From: Cristatella mucedo
Taxonomy: Eukaryota; Bryozoa; Phylactolaemata; Cristatellidae
Direction of reading: 5' to 3'
Assembly (NCBI GenBank): GCA_009760855.2
Contig: WPIO01000018.1
Location: 4,657,001-4,721,000, forward strand
Length of the DNA: 64,000 nt
Shown here: piece after piece, positions 30,201 to 42,330 of the stretch
Position numbering within the stretch: the first letter of the stretch is position 1
Layout of the letters: each line of letters opens with the position of its first letter
The notes under the pieces: model-generated
What the model was told of the DNA's origin: nothing
What the model saw: the letters and a program-made list of their open reading frames with translations, nothing else
The model's database searches: none
Program-made: the position numbers and the translations under genes

Positions 30201-30496
30201 TTGACCAATCAAACCGTAGATCAACTTAAGTCAACCAATCAACCTAGCCAGGCAGAGAAAATCTACGATGGAGATTACTAGAGCTCATTCGGTGTCTTTG
30301 CTGCTTTGTGCTAACAAGCCACAGCCAACACACTCGATCTCACGACTCTGGCCAGGCTACATTCTGCTAAACGTGAGGAGTTGCATAGTCGTCGCAGGTT
30401 AATGGTTTTATTTAGTCGTGTCAGCAGAATGGAAGGGCAATAGTGGACGGTTTTCTTAATCGCCACCAACCATTGGGCAATGCTGTTTATGCGGCA

Positions 30497-30585
30497 TCTG
30501 TAAAGTGCCTAGAATGAGATTCCCTTCTCTGAGGGTACTATAAACATTATTACTATTGTAATTGTTATTATTATTTCACAACGTG
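30497..30585 (+). mobile_element. L2 LINE tail, diverged
   Basis: GTAAAGTGCCTAGAATGAGA, then TTCTCTGAGGGTACT, then AT-rich ATT repeats: the same element order as other L2 tails here, with several substitutions. Confidence 0.65.
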
Positions 30586-30754
30586 CAAATGTAATGTTGG
30601 GCAAGCAAACCATCGCTTACATCGATCGGCAACGTATATGACATTAAAAGAGCAACAAACATTGCGAAAATTGACGAGGCCTCGAACGTTTCCCTTTGCA
30701 CGTTTGGTGAGCACTCCACTCAGGTAAACATATTTTCCCAAGTAATTGGCGATC

Positions 30755-30900
30755 TACTGGCCTGTGCAATCAAGCGATTACAGTTGGTGCAAAACTCGCA
30801 GCTAGGCTTGCCTGTCGTGAGCGTTGCAGTTGCTACATCGCACCGTTTCTCGACGACTTGGCTGGCTCCCAGGCCTATAGGTCGTCGACTTCAACGTCCA
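30755..30900 (+). mobile_element. L2 LINE reverse transcriptase fragment
   Basis: Contains CTGTGCAATCAAGCGATTAC, then AGTTGGTGCAAAACT and CTGTCGTGAGCG, matching the RT C-terminal part (R-R-L-Q-L-V-Q-N-S) of the 14.2-kb copy. Broken by indels. The 600 bases after it, 30,900-31,570, show no gene or clear repeat. Confidence 0.65.
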
Positions 30901-31577
30901 GTTTACTCACTGTTTCGGCCAACAACCTCGATAGTCTCATTTATGCAATGAACGAGAAACTTGGCCCTCGCCCTTGATGAGCATGCTCCAGTAAATTTTG
31001 CCCGTGTAAAGAGGCATGTAGATTAATTTAAATTATCCAGAAGTTCTCTAAAGAAAATGGGCCATGTTTAGGGCTACTTAAAGATGTGTCAGTCTGCCGA
31101 TCAAACCACTTTCATAGACTTCCTCCGAGTCTACACCCGGAACCTTAGAAAAGCCAGTGCTTCTACGTTCAATCGAAAAAATAAGTCCTGCCAGTCAGAC
31201 CCATAACAGATTTATATGGCGGAGAATAATCTGCTGTCCAATTCTGAAGGGTCTCACTGGCCAAATATTAATGCCAGTAGCAGGTAGGTAGTGGCCAGCC
31301 CCTCATTGGCTGGTCGCTCAGTCCAGGGTGTCAGCACATCAGAGCAGCGTCTACTCGGACGTAACGTCAGCGAACGCTGGCAGCTTGTTGTGTTTGCTAA
31401 GCAGCACTCGGTCTGACTAGAACAGCTGCTGCTCGTAGGAGGAGAGAATTCTAGAGATTCGCTAGTTCCTGGACTTTATTGATCTGTTCGTTCCAAGGCA
31501 AATGTACAGGTAAGTGCAAGAGTTGATGCAGTCAAGCGAGTCAGAGTGGCAAGCAGTACTAGGTGCATCGTCTGCTC

Positions 31578-34500
31578 TCAGCTGCTGCTACTGCTGCCTA
31601 CTGCTGCTGCTGCTGCTGGGTACACGGTCACATTCCTAGGCAGCCCGCTTGCTTCGCCCCAGCTGAGCACGGCTAGCACGGTCCTCTGTCCTCTGCCCAG
31701 TGACAGGTACAGAGGCCACTGCAGTCCGTGGCTGCTATGGGAGATGACTCGCTGTAGCAACTCCCCAGTCTCTGAACTGAGCGCACTCACACAGTGCTCG
31801 CTGCCTCCCTGCAGCCCTCGCACAGCCACGTACACGAGGCCGCCTGCGGCACAGACGCCCAGCACGAACTCCTCGCTGCTCAGCTCGTGTCTCCACTGAC
31901 TGCCACCTCGGTGGCTGCAGCTGTCCACCACGCAAAGCCTTCTGCTGCCGTCCACCTCCACTACGCCCTGGCTCGCAGTGACCAGAGCAGCAGTAGTGAG
32001 AGCCATACTGTCTATGTTATACTCGTACTTCCTGTCGTACAGCAGCCGCCCCGAGCAGGTGCTGCTGCTGCAGCAGCAGCTGCTGCAGCAGCTGCTGCTC
32101 GTTGCTCGTTGTTATTCGTTGTTCGTTGCTCGTTGTTCGTTGCGTTATTTGCTGAAGCTGCTGCTGTACAGACTCGATGACCTGCAGCAACTGAGGCAGC
32201 TGCAGGCCATCGAGTCTGTTCTCGGTCACGGCGAGCAGGTCGCCGAGCACCGACAGCTTCCAGGGAGGTGACTGCAGCACAGCGACACGTCTTTCCACGA
32301 GCCACTGCGAGTCCCCTGCAGCAGCAGCAGCGGCAGAGCTGCGTCTGAGCAGCAGGACGAGCTGAGAGTAGAGCAGGCCTACAACGGCTCGTCCGTCCTG
32401 CAGAGACCGCACTGCAGTGACCTTGTCGTCGCGTCTGTCGCTCAGTGTCGCAGGTCTCCAGACGCTCAGTTCGCTGCCGCTCTCGCTGTATTCCTTCAGG
32501 CAGTGCTCGCTGGCAGCCAGCAGCAGATGCCCGTCTGACGTCACAGAAAGGTCATAGCAATCGACAGTCAGCTGGAAGCAGCTGGAGGCAGGGCCGAAGT
32601 GCAGCAGCGCGGGCTGCTCCTCTGCTACAACAAACACCGCGTTGAGTGAATACAAGCAGGAACAGTAGCAGAGCTGTGCAGACAGTGGCAGAGATAATAG
32701 CTAGAATAAATAAGCAGTTCTTGAATAACTGAAATAATTAATGATTAAATGAATACTTCCTGTACATTCTGAATGCTATCCCTGGCTAGCCCGAGTGAGC
32801 CACTAACGACAACTCGTCGCTGGTTCAACAACAAAGCTGCAGAGATTGAGCATACATATCTGCTTCAATTCGTCTGCGTCCAATTCAATAAGGCAATTTA
32901 TATTTAGTTGTTTGTCCTTAATGCACAATGCTGATCAAGTGGGCAGGTCATTGTGCTATCTTAGCTTATATCATGCTTATAAAGGAAAATATCCTACTGA
33001 GCACTGATGCATCAGCAAAAGATAGTGGTCTTTACACATACAGCAATGGCGATTTGCATGGACTCCGAAAAGCGGGTGGTACGATGCTTGGCCTGGTGGG
33101 GGAGTAGATCTGAGAGATAGGCTGGAGTCAAAGAATGAAGTGACCTAAAAGTTAGCGACAAAACCTTGAAGCCGATCGACAAAACCTTGAAGTCGATCCG
33201 TTGCTTGACTGGTAGCCAGTGCAGGTCGGTGAGAAGTGGTGTGATGTGGCAACTGCGACGCTCACGACAGACAAGCCTAGCTGCAGAGTTTTGCACCAGC
33301 TGCAATCGCCTGATCGCACATGCTGGTAGGCCAGAAAGCAGTGAGTTGCAGAAGTCGAGACGAGATGTCCCGAAAGCATGGACCAACTTGGACGCAGTAT
33401 CCTTATCTAAACAAGCCCGAATTTTAGCAATGTTATGAAGCTGGAAATAGGCAGATTTGACTGTGGAGCTGATATGGTCGTCTAACGAGAGGTCACTTTG
33501 GAATATGACACCTAGATTTCGAGCTGACTCAACTGGAGATATGCTGGCAGAGCCAATTTTGAGAGTCAGCCTTTCCAATCTCTGAATCACACTGGGTTTG
33601 CCCATAACTAGTAAGTTAGTTTTATCATCGTTTAGTTTTAGAAAATTTTCTGCCGTCCATGTGCGGATGTCATCAATGCATGCAGCAAGTGAGTTTAGAG
33701 AATTTGAGGTGCTCGAAGGCTGGGAGGGATCAAAGCAAAGGTACAACTGAGTGTCATCCGCATAGAAGTGAAAGCCTAGATTGTGCTTGGCAATCACATC
33801 AGCAAGAGGGAGAGTATAAACCGTGAAAAGAACCAGACCTAGCACGGAGCCTCGAGGTACCCCATATTTCAGAGGTACCTCGGATGATCTTCGTCCATTC
33901 ATGTCAATACTCTGGAGTCTCCCACTGGATAGGACCTGAACCACTGCAGAGCAGTGCCGGTGATGCCCAGGAGAGATGAGAGAGGCTCCAGAAGACCTTT
34001 GTGATCGATAGTATCAAAAGCTGACGAAAGATCGAGCAAACAAGTAGAGACACTCTAATAATAATAATAATATTGCACTTGATAAAGCACCCTCAGAGAT
34101 CTTAATCTCTCTCTAGGCGCTTTAAATTTGCTGCAAAGTGATACGCAATAGAATAGTAAGTAAAATCATGCTTGAAAAACAAACAAAATGAACAATATGG
34201 TTAGGGGTGACATGCACAGGGTCAGCATGCAAATGTGGTTAGTGGCAGCATGCACAGTGTCAGCACGCATAAGCACAACAAGGACGAATCACAGGGACCC
34301 ACTAAATGCTGTCCTAAATAGGTGTGTTTTTAAGTTTCTTTTAAATGTGGTCAGGTCAGGGGATGTTCTGATGCAGGTCGGGAGGGAGTTCCAGGCTTTG
34401 GGAGCATACGAGCTAAATGCACGGTCTCCAAAGGATTTAAGGTTTGTACGAGGTATTTCTAGACTGTTGGATTCCGAAAAGCGAGTGGTACGATGCTTGG

Positions 34501-37263
34501 CCTGATGGGGTAGTATATCTGAAAGATAGGCTGGAGCCATAGAATGAAGAGACCTAAAAGTGAGCGACAAAACCTTGAAGTCAATCCGTTGCTTCACTGG
34601 TAGCCAGTGCAGGTCGGCGAGAAGTGGAGTAATGTGGCAACTGCAACGCTCACGACAGACAAGCCTAGCTGCAGAGTTTTGCACCAGCTGCAATCGCCTG
34701 ATCGCACATGCTGGTAGGCCAGTAAGCAGTGAGTTGCAGAAGTCGAGACGAGATGTCACGAATGCATGGACCAACTTGGACGTTGTATCCTTATCTAAAC
34801 AAGCCCGAATTTTAGCAATGTTATGAAGCTGAAAATAGGCTGATTTGACTGTGGAGCTGATGTGGTCGTCTAACGAGAGGTCGCTTTGGAATATGACACC
34901 TAGATTTCGAGCTGATTCAACTGGAGATATGCTGGCAGAGCCAATTTTGAAAGTCAGCCTTTCCAATTTCTGAATAACACTAGGTTTGCCCATAACTAGT
35001 AAGTTAGTTTTATCATCGTTTAGTTTTAGAAAATTTGCTGCCATCCATGATCGGATGTCATCAATGCATGCAGCAAGTGAGTTTAGAGAATTTGAGGTGC
35101 TCGAAGGCTGGGAGGGATCAAAGCAAAGCCTACCTATACTCTACCTATGCCTGCATTCCTATGTAGGTCGTTGTACAGCCTAAGCAATCCTGACTCTGTG
35201 GAGTGACTAGCTCTGAAGCCAGACTGGAACTCACTAGCAAGGTTTGAAGTATCAAGATATGAGTTCAGCTGGTCCACCACGAACCGTTCCAGTGTCTTTG
35301 ATAGGAATGGTAGAAGGGAGACTGGGCGGTAGTTGCTCGAGTTCTCTTGGTCTAGTGTCGCTTTCTTGAGAAGTGGCCTGACTACAGCTTTTTTGAAAGG
35401 TGCTGGGACATGACCTGAGGCTAATGACGTATTAATGATGTTAGTTTTGCATGGCAGCAGCAGATCAATGCAACGTAGGAGCAGGACAGTGGGAATAGGG
35501 TCCAGAGGACTTGTTGTCTTCTTTGATTGCGATACGAACTTTAGGACTAGATCACTAGTGACCTGCTTAATTGCAGACATTGAGGTGCAGCCAGGAATCG
35601 GAGAACAGCATTCTAGGGAGGATGTTGTGATTGCAGGGATGGACTCCCCTATTTTGTCTATCTTCTGCACAAAGAATCGAGAGAAGCGATCGGCTAGATC
35701 ATCACAAGGATCATCAGGTAAGGAGCTAATCTGGGAGCGGTTGAAGAGATGGTTGATCGTCGACATCAGCATTTTTGGATTGTGCATCTGTGATTCAACA
35801 ATGTTTTTATAGATGCTAGACTTGCTAGATGAACACTCAGGGTTGCTTAGTTATAGCAGCATTGTTGCAATTCTGATAGGCCCAACCTCAAGGCAATCTG
35901 TGACAGGATTCGTCAAAACCAAGCAGGGGCATGGCATAAAAAAGCTGTTAGTCTGCAAGCCGAGTCCAGAAAATGTAAGCTCACTTGCAACTTCACCAGC
36001 TTTAGTATCATTCTTGCAGGCGATAACATCTGCAAGGACTTGACCAAGGCAATCTACAAGAAATATATTTTCATGGGCTGCAACTGCGTCGGCAAGAATT
36101 TGCCTGGCAGAATGCAGTGCCAGAAAGGCAGCGCACACGTGGGCTGCAGAGATTTGCAAGCAACCTGTGGTCAGCTTTGGAGTTCCAATCCACGAGGCGA
36201 CCACTTCGTTTAAGTCCTCGGGTAGAGATCCATTCAATTCCACAAGCTTCTCAGCAGCCGGTATATCTCTGAAGGCATCACACTGCTTGGCAAGAACTTC
36301 GAGACGTGACCGAAAAGTCTCATGCCGGTCTAGAAAATCAGGATCGTCGGCCGAGTCGGCGAGGCTGCTGACGAATGTGGCTGCGTGCTGCACAGACTGG
36401 TGCAGCTGCTCGGCCAAGCTTTGCAGAGCCGCAGCATTGACCTCAAGCTGATCGTAGACGTCGTTAAGCTTGCTCTCAGAAGCATCAAACGCTTTGCTCA
36501 GAGCATCGAAGGAATACTTCTTCCTAGTCCTCAGCTCGTCTAGATGAACGGCACGAGCCGATTGGATGTCTCTGACCAGATTCCTGGGTCGCAGCAGATG
36601 CACTGACCTGCCATGCACTTGCTCAAGCAGACGCTGTATGCTTTCTCTAGTGTCCTTCATAAACGTTTTGGCTTCCAGTCCCCGAAGGGGCTGAGGCAAC
36701 GAGTGTCCCAACCCTACACACTGTGTGATGCAGTCAGTGCACTTGGCTCGCTTGCAGTCGAAGCACAGCAGATTCAGCAGTTTCCTGTGCTCGTGGCACT
36801 GCCTCTGTACAGGTGCAAGCAGCCCTTCGCTGGAGTTGGCGATTTGATCAAGTAATGTGGTCACGTGACCCGTATTGAACCAGGTATGGTACGGTGAGCA
36901 GGCCAAGCACAAGAACTTTTCGCACTGCATGCACCAGAGGTCGGCTGGCTCACCCAAGCGGCCATCCTCAGAGCATAAACTGCACTCGTCAGCACTTCTC
37001 TCGGTTGTAAAACGACTCATTAACTCTGTGACAAAGCCGTTGCGATACTTTGTTGAACTGATGACGGTGAGTGTGTTGCAAGCAGGGCAGATCAGCAGCC
37101 TATTTGAACTGTCTGCTGTTGCAGCACGGTCCGCACAGCCACTGCAGCAGATGTGCAGGCAGTGCAGCAGCAGCAGTGGCTGCTCTACAATCTGTCTGCA
37201 GGAGATGCATGATAGCAGGCGTTCGTCCACCGATGCAAGTCCGACAGGAAGTTCTTGTGCCAT
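31578..37263 (-). CDS. TRIM/RBCC-type protein, two exons
   Basis: Exon 1 runs 37,263 (M-A-Q-E-L-P) to 35,887. Exon 2 runs 32,673 to stop TGA 31,578. Both borders are phase 0 (GAG|GTTGGG donor, TGCACAG acceptor). Residues about 19-63 form a RING finger (C-I-S-C...H-C-L-H-I-C-C-x-x-C...C-P-A-C). Then come a B-box at about 93-135 (C-S-L-C...C-M-Q-C...C-L-A-C), a second B-box (C-H-E-H...C-F-D-C...C-T-D-C) and a coiled coil. Exon 2 encodes repeated beta-strand blades ([15 protein letters not shown]), probably a propeller as in TRIM-NHL proteins. Likely an E3 ubiquitin ligase. A CAG/AAC-rich tract at 32,035-32,150 shifts the frame. The intron is filled by L2 LINEs. Confidence 0.75.
33060..34057 (-). 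mobile_element. L2 LINE, reverse transcriptase fragment
   Basis: A 310-residue frame with [20 protein letters not shown] and A-R-N-L-G-V-I-F, with 3' UTR and tail missing. A 25-bp local duplication (AAAACCTTGAAG-x-CGATCGAC, 33,160-33,200) is shared with the 42.8-kb copy, so the two descend from one subfamily. It lies in the intron of the TRIM-like gene. Confidence 0.85.
34058..35830 (-). mobile_element. L2 LINE with deleted catalytic core
   Basis: Tail at 34,058-34,135, 3' UTR, RT C-terminal part 34,289-35,127 and RT N-terminal part 35,134-35,787 ([15 protein letters not shown]). Between them, at about 35,127, the segment with D-L-S-A-A-F-D and Y-A-D-D is absent, so this copy cannot be active. 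In the TRIM-like intron, same strand as the gene. Confidence 0.85.
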
Positions 37264-37699
37264 GGCTAGCCTTAACAAAGTACAATACAAATCAAGCCAA
37301 AAGATTGACTACAAAAGTAATGCATAAAAGGGCGACATGATAACTCTAGGGCTACAGACACACAGACTAGCAAACATTCAGCTGATGACTTCTCTGTAAA
37401 GAACAATCGTAGTAATAAAACATTTGCACAGCACTCCAGGAGAGAGACGTTATGCTGCTCCTAGAAGCTTTACGTGAACACAGAGTATGCAGAACAATCT
37501 TTACCAGGTTAGTGAAAACATAGTGTCAATTTGCATAATATGGCTTGTGGTAAAATGTTCAGTGCAGCATAGAAGGAACACACAGGACAAAATCAAAAGG
37601 ACCAATGATGTACGAACGTGTGTATTGTTTAGGTTCTTTAAGATTGCCGTTCGTCGGGAGTGCCATGATGTCAGTCTGGAGTATGTTCCAAGCTAAGCG

Positions 37700-40450
37700 A
37701 GCACACCGACTAATAAAGGCACGATCGCCAAAACATTTGAGGTTATAATAATAATATATCGGTTCAAAGGTCTACAAAATGTTGTTAGAAGAGCAGGTGG
37801 TACGATGCTAGCCTGGTCGGCAGTAGCACCGATGGACTGGCTGGAGATAGAGAATGAACAGACCAAAAAAAAGTGACCAACTTTGAGGTCTATGCAGTGC
37901 TTGATCGGGAGCCAGCGACGGTCAGCGCAAGGTGGTGTAACGTGGCAACTGCAACACTCACGACAGGCAAGCCTGGTAACAGAGTTGTGCACCAACAACA
38001 AGCACCCGAGTGCACAGGCCGGTATATTAGCAAGCACGAGTCCCAGAAGCCTGGGGCACGATGTAACAAATGCACGATGTAACAAATGCACGGACCAACT
38101 TGGATGTAATGTCCCAGTTAACGTTTAATATATACAAGGTTAACTAGCTTAAACTAGGCATACTTGACTATGGACCCGATGCAGTCATCTAGTGAAAGGT
38201 CATTTTGAAACAGGATACCTGGGTATACTGCAGATGCTACTGGAGATATGCCGGCAGAGCCCTTTGAGCATTAAACTTTTTCCAATCTCCGAGTCACACT
38301 TTGCCCAGCCCAAAACTATTAGTCACAGCTGCCATCTATGTGCAGATGTCAGCAATATTTGAAACACGGGAGTTGAGAGCTTGACAAAGCTGAAAGACAA
38401 AGCTGATAAAAGCATAAGCAGCTATGTGTCATCTGCAAACAAATTGAAACCTAGATATTGCTTGTCGATAACATCGGTACAAGGGAGAATGTAAATGGTA
38501 AAAAGAAGTTCACAAACACACAGCCCTGACGCACCGGACACATGCCCTTTGACATCGTAGCTCTGAATTCTCCCACTGAGACAGGATTTAAATCACTGCA
38601 GTGCGATGCCCAGCGAGATAAGCGGTGCTCTTGGAGGGCTAGGTGATCAATAGTATCAAATACTGGAGAAAGATCCAAAAAATCAAGCAACGAGACTTTA
38701 CACAAGTTGCAACCCTGACAAGTTTGTAATACAACTAAAGCAATGCTGACTTTGCAAATTAATTAGCCCTAAAACCAGACTGGAAGTTACTTACAAAGTC
38801 TGAAGTCTCAATACACGAGCTCAGCTGGCCTGCCACAGGTAGTTCCAGTGTCTTTGATAGGAGCTGAAGAAGAGAAACTGGGTGGAGGCTTCTCAAGTTT
38901 TCCTGGTCTAGCTTTGCTTCCTTTTTTTGGTGGCCTAACTACAGACTTTTTGAAAAGTGCTGGTACATGATCTGATGTTAAGGAAATATCTACTATATTA
39001 GTTATGCATGGCAGCAGCATATCTATAATAGTAATAATAATACATTTGTATATCACCGCAAGAGACCTTAATCTCTTTCTAGGCACTTTACTAACAGAGT
39101 ATTGAAAGCATGAGCAAACGATTAGTGGTGGCATTTGCCACGTCACAGGGTCATCACAAAGATACATCTATGCATCAAAGAAGTAGGTAGGGCAATAGGA
39201 ATATGATCTAGAGGGCTAGTAATCTTCATTGACTCGGAGATTAATTTCAGGATGAGGTCACGTGTGGCAGGTTTGAATGCAGTCATTGAGGTGCTGGAAG
39301 GAATTGAGGGAAAACGAGTTGTGTGGGGTTGTTATTGAGGGGCAGGAGTCCAGAGGGGATGCTGCTACCTTAAAAATCGACTCTCTCATCTTGCCTACTA
39401 AGTTGACAGAAGCTAGAGAAGCGATAAGAGATCACCACAAGAATCATTTGGAGCTAACTTAGGAGTGGTTAAGAAGATGATTGATCGTACATATCAGTCT
39501 TTTCGTATCGTACATAGTGATTCAGCATATTTCATTTTTTTACAGAGGCTAGACTTGACCTTTTGCCAGGATCGATAGGTATGATCTACGGTAAGTCTTG
39601 TATGCCTGTCGATAGACAGTCAGTCCTGATCTGCATTCTTTCTCAAGCATGGGCTTTGTAGACCTAACTAGTTTAATGTCAGCTGGAAACCATTGGCTAT
39701 TCGAGCAAGGGCACACAATATGCTTAATCAGAGGTGCAAACTCGTCAATAATTTTGGCTAGTGTCGTGTTGAAACAGTTCACCAGTGACGACCGGTCAGA
39801 AGGGGGTTGGGCACCAAGGGAGAGGAAGACATTCTCGTCCTAACGGTATCAATGCCAGGCATCTTGTGATTCACAGGTGATTCTGGATAGGGTACAAACT
39901 GAAAACTGATTGAGATCAACATGTGGTCACGTGAGCAGAATTTGAAAAACGATAGGAGACAATAGCCAACAATATTAGGAGGATATTGTATCAAGTGTAT
40001 GACTTCCATTGTTAGAGGGATCATGCACTTGAGCCACAAGAGAAAATGAATCAGTCGGAGAACTAAATTCGGCACATCAGCTGAATTAACCAAATAAATT
40101 TAACATCGCCAAGAACCCGGAGGAGACTATTTTTAGCACATATAACCGACATGTTAGAAAAATGTGAAATAAAGAAGGACTTGGTACTGGGGGTGATAGA
40201 TTACCGTCACTATTAGGAACTTGCTGCTAGAGGGACTCAAAATCAGAGATTCAAGGATGGCTTTTGGGAGACTGAAAACTGGGGGTTTGAAATTGAGGGA
40301 GGAATAGGCAACTCCATCAGTTTTGATCGATCTAGTGATATGAACGAAAGAGATGCCTGCCGGGGCTGCATCGTTAATGGTCGGGTAGTTAGTCGATTTC
40401 AACGAGGTAGCAGTCCAGGCACACATAAGACAAGGGGGAGTCTGCAAGAA
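37700..40450 (-). mobile_element. Old, degenerate L2 LINE (endonuclease to RT)
   Basis: From low to high coordinates: RT C-terminal sequence (37,700-38,330), RT core remnant with L-L-D-F-L-D-L-S-P-V-F-D-T-I-D-H (38,640-38,700), RT N-terminus (38,800-39,000), an embedded L2 tail (39,020-39,090), linker (39,250-39,780) and endonuclease remnant with K-F-L-I-V-T-V-I-Y-H-P (40,170-40,250). Numerous stops. It is older than the other copies. 37,300-37,700 shows nothing. Confidence 0.75.
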
Positions 40451-40464
40451 TCAAGTCACATTTT

Positions 40465-40645
40465 GTTACCCCTGGGGTCATAGCCCAGGGGTAATGTGCT
40501 CCCTCTTCACGACTCTGATCATGGGTTACAGTCATGCAGTAGTCGATTCCTTACTGACCACTGCAATCGGTGCTGCTAGCCGTGAAGGCTCTTCTGTTGC
40601 TATTTAAATGAGGCGGATAAAAACCAGCTTATTCACATTAGGGGT
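40465..40645 (+). mobile_element. tRNA-derived SINE
   Basis: TAGCCCAGGGGTAATGTGCT (A-box region), GGGTTACAGTCATGC (weak B box) and the tail AAGGCTCTTCTGTTGCTATT, then AACCAGCTTA. Same family as 27,512-27,680. Confidence 0.6.
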
Positions 40646-40740
40646 TTATGGTGCAACCGAGCAGCCCTCAGGCTAGCCGCGATATTAGCCCTTGCCTTCG
40701 TGGGTCTGAATAGGGCACCTACAGCAACCGTAGCGGGCAG

Positions 40741-40809
40741 ACTAGCCTAGGGCTGGCCTAGGACTAGCCAAGAAAAATTAGGCCGAGGACGGACACCGAA
40801 AGCTAGGGC
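40741..40809 (-). repeat. Inverted partner of the repeat at 45,045-45,100
   Basis: Read on the minus strand this gives CCCTAGCTTTCGGTGTCCGT, then CCTCGGCCTAATTTTTCTTG and GCTAG repeats, matching 45,045-45,100 on the plus strand with few changes. The two copies flank the gag fragment and an L2 copy. Confidence 0.6.
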
Positions 40810-40965
40810 CTCGTTTAGGCAAGCACAGTCTTTGGCAAAGACGGCGCCCGCTAATCGCGGGGTGGAGGCCTCCAACGAACAAGGAGAGGACCATAGCGTC
40901 ACGGTCCGCCTGCGGAGTAGTAGGGTAAGCGATAGCAAGTATCTACGGCAAGCGATAGCAAGTAT

Positions 40966-42028
40966 CTAGGCAGTATCTACAAGGTGCCTGTAGGAGTCGT
41001 AAACACTTTGTGCAGCACCCTGGCGACAACCGTGTAGGGGCCCGCGAGCAGAATCGCGACTCACGCCGGAGGTGAACGTTCGCACCAGTTCGACTTTCAT
41101 TTCCTCGAATGTACATCGTTGGCCTGGCTCAGCGCAGAGCCGTTCATAGACCAAGCGATATACGTCGAGCGCTCGGCCGCGAAGGTATGCCCCCAAGCGC
41201 GACAGCTGAAGGTCCGGAGACCATCCGCAGGACCTAGAAAGCACCTCGTAATCGCTAATCCACCGTGGAAAGGAGTCCGTCAGGTCCCCCCGGAAAGGTG
41301 CCAGTTTCAGCGATGAGGCCTCTACGCTCCCGTCAAACGCGGCTGCGGGTGCGGGCACAACGAAGATCCGGCTCGGCAATGCCGGCTCAGCCGTGCGAGG
41401 AGTCTGCTCAGCGCGCGGGCTAGCGACAGCTCGGGCGTAGTCTCCGCCTGCGTTAGCCGCCGGCGCGAAAGTAAAGGCTGCGCCCGAGTGCGCCAGTGCG
41501 TTTTTCCGCAAGGTCCGGCCGCGCAAAGCTTACCGCGCCACCGGAAGCAGGGTTGGCGGGAAAAGGCTCCGCGTGGGGTGAAGGAAAGATAGCGGCCGAA
41601 GCATGCGAAACATTAACAGCGTGCGGCGGAGCGACTCCTGCCGGGCACGGCGTAACGTACGGGGCGTAACCTTCGGCGGGTCGCAAGGCGGTGGGCGCAG
41701 CGTACCCCTTCAGGCGCGGTAAGAGACTGACCGCGTACTGCGATGGCGAACGAAGTATCGTGGGCGGGCCGCGTGGCGCAGCTGCCGGGGTGCAGGTCGG
41801 CGATAAGGCTACCGACCTGGCTGGTGTGCCGGCGCTGGGGCGGCCGACACGTGCAGCAGCGAGTAGCTGCGCGTTCTCTTCCTCGAGCGCGCGCAAACGC
41901 TCCATTAGATCGCGGCTACGCGAAGCAAAAATCTCGCGGTCGTGTAGGCTCGACTGCAGGATATCGAACGCTGGGCCGGAGGTATTCAATAGCTCCGAAC
42001 CGCTGAACAAAGCCATCACCACGTCCAA
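40966..42028 (-). pseudogene. LTR-retrotransposon gag fragment (Ty3/gypsy-like)
   Basis: The frame 41,453-42,028 begins M-D-V-V-M-A-L-F and has a coiled-coil stretch R-L-R-A-L-E-E-E-N-A-Q-L. The frame 40,966-41,526 holds the capsid-like part: F-R-G-D-L-T-D-S-F-P-R-W-I, L-S-R-L-G-A-Y-L-R-G-R-A-L-D-V-Y and F-E-E-M-K-V-E-L. This is the usual gag order of Ty3/gypsy elements. The two frames overlap by 74 bp, which may be a frameshift. No zinc knuckle, protease or RT follows, since the element is cut at about 40,966. GC-rich, unlike the flanking L2s. Confidence 0.65.
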
Positions 42029-42073
42029 TCAAGAAGGTTGCAAGTGTTTCGAATCAAAAGCAGGGTCACCAAA

Positions 42074-42247
42074 TGCTACCGCGCAGAAGCTCGTTCCCCG
42101 GCTCTCTACCGGTGGACTGTGTGATGCAGTGCTGCGATGCGGTTAAAACACAGGCGGCCACAACTGGGTGCCGAAAGCAACAGTTTATTGTGGGCCTGTT
42201 AGTAGCGGTCACGCGCCGGCGCACCGACGGAGTTAACTTCGCGAACA
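42074..42247 (-). mobile_element. Probable 5' LTR next to the gag fragment
   Basis: On the minus strand it starts TGTTCGCGAAG, contains CACAATAAACTG (a polyadenylation-type signal) and ends GCGGTAGCA. TTTGGTGACCCTG follows directly and fits a primer-binding site. Length 174 bp. A 45-bp piece, ACCGACGGAG to GAAGCCCGA, is repeated at 42,298-42,330. Confidence 0.5.
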
Positions 42248-42330
42248 CCTGAAGCCCGACTATAATAACTACCTTACGCGTTTACGCGGCGCGTACCGGA
42301 CCGACGGAGAACTCCCGAAGCCCGAGTAAT

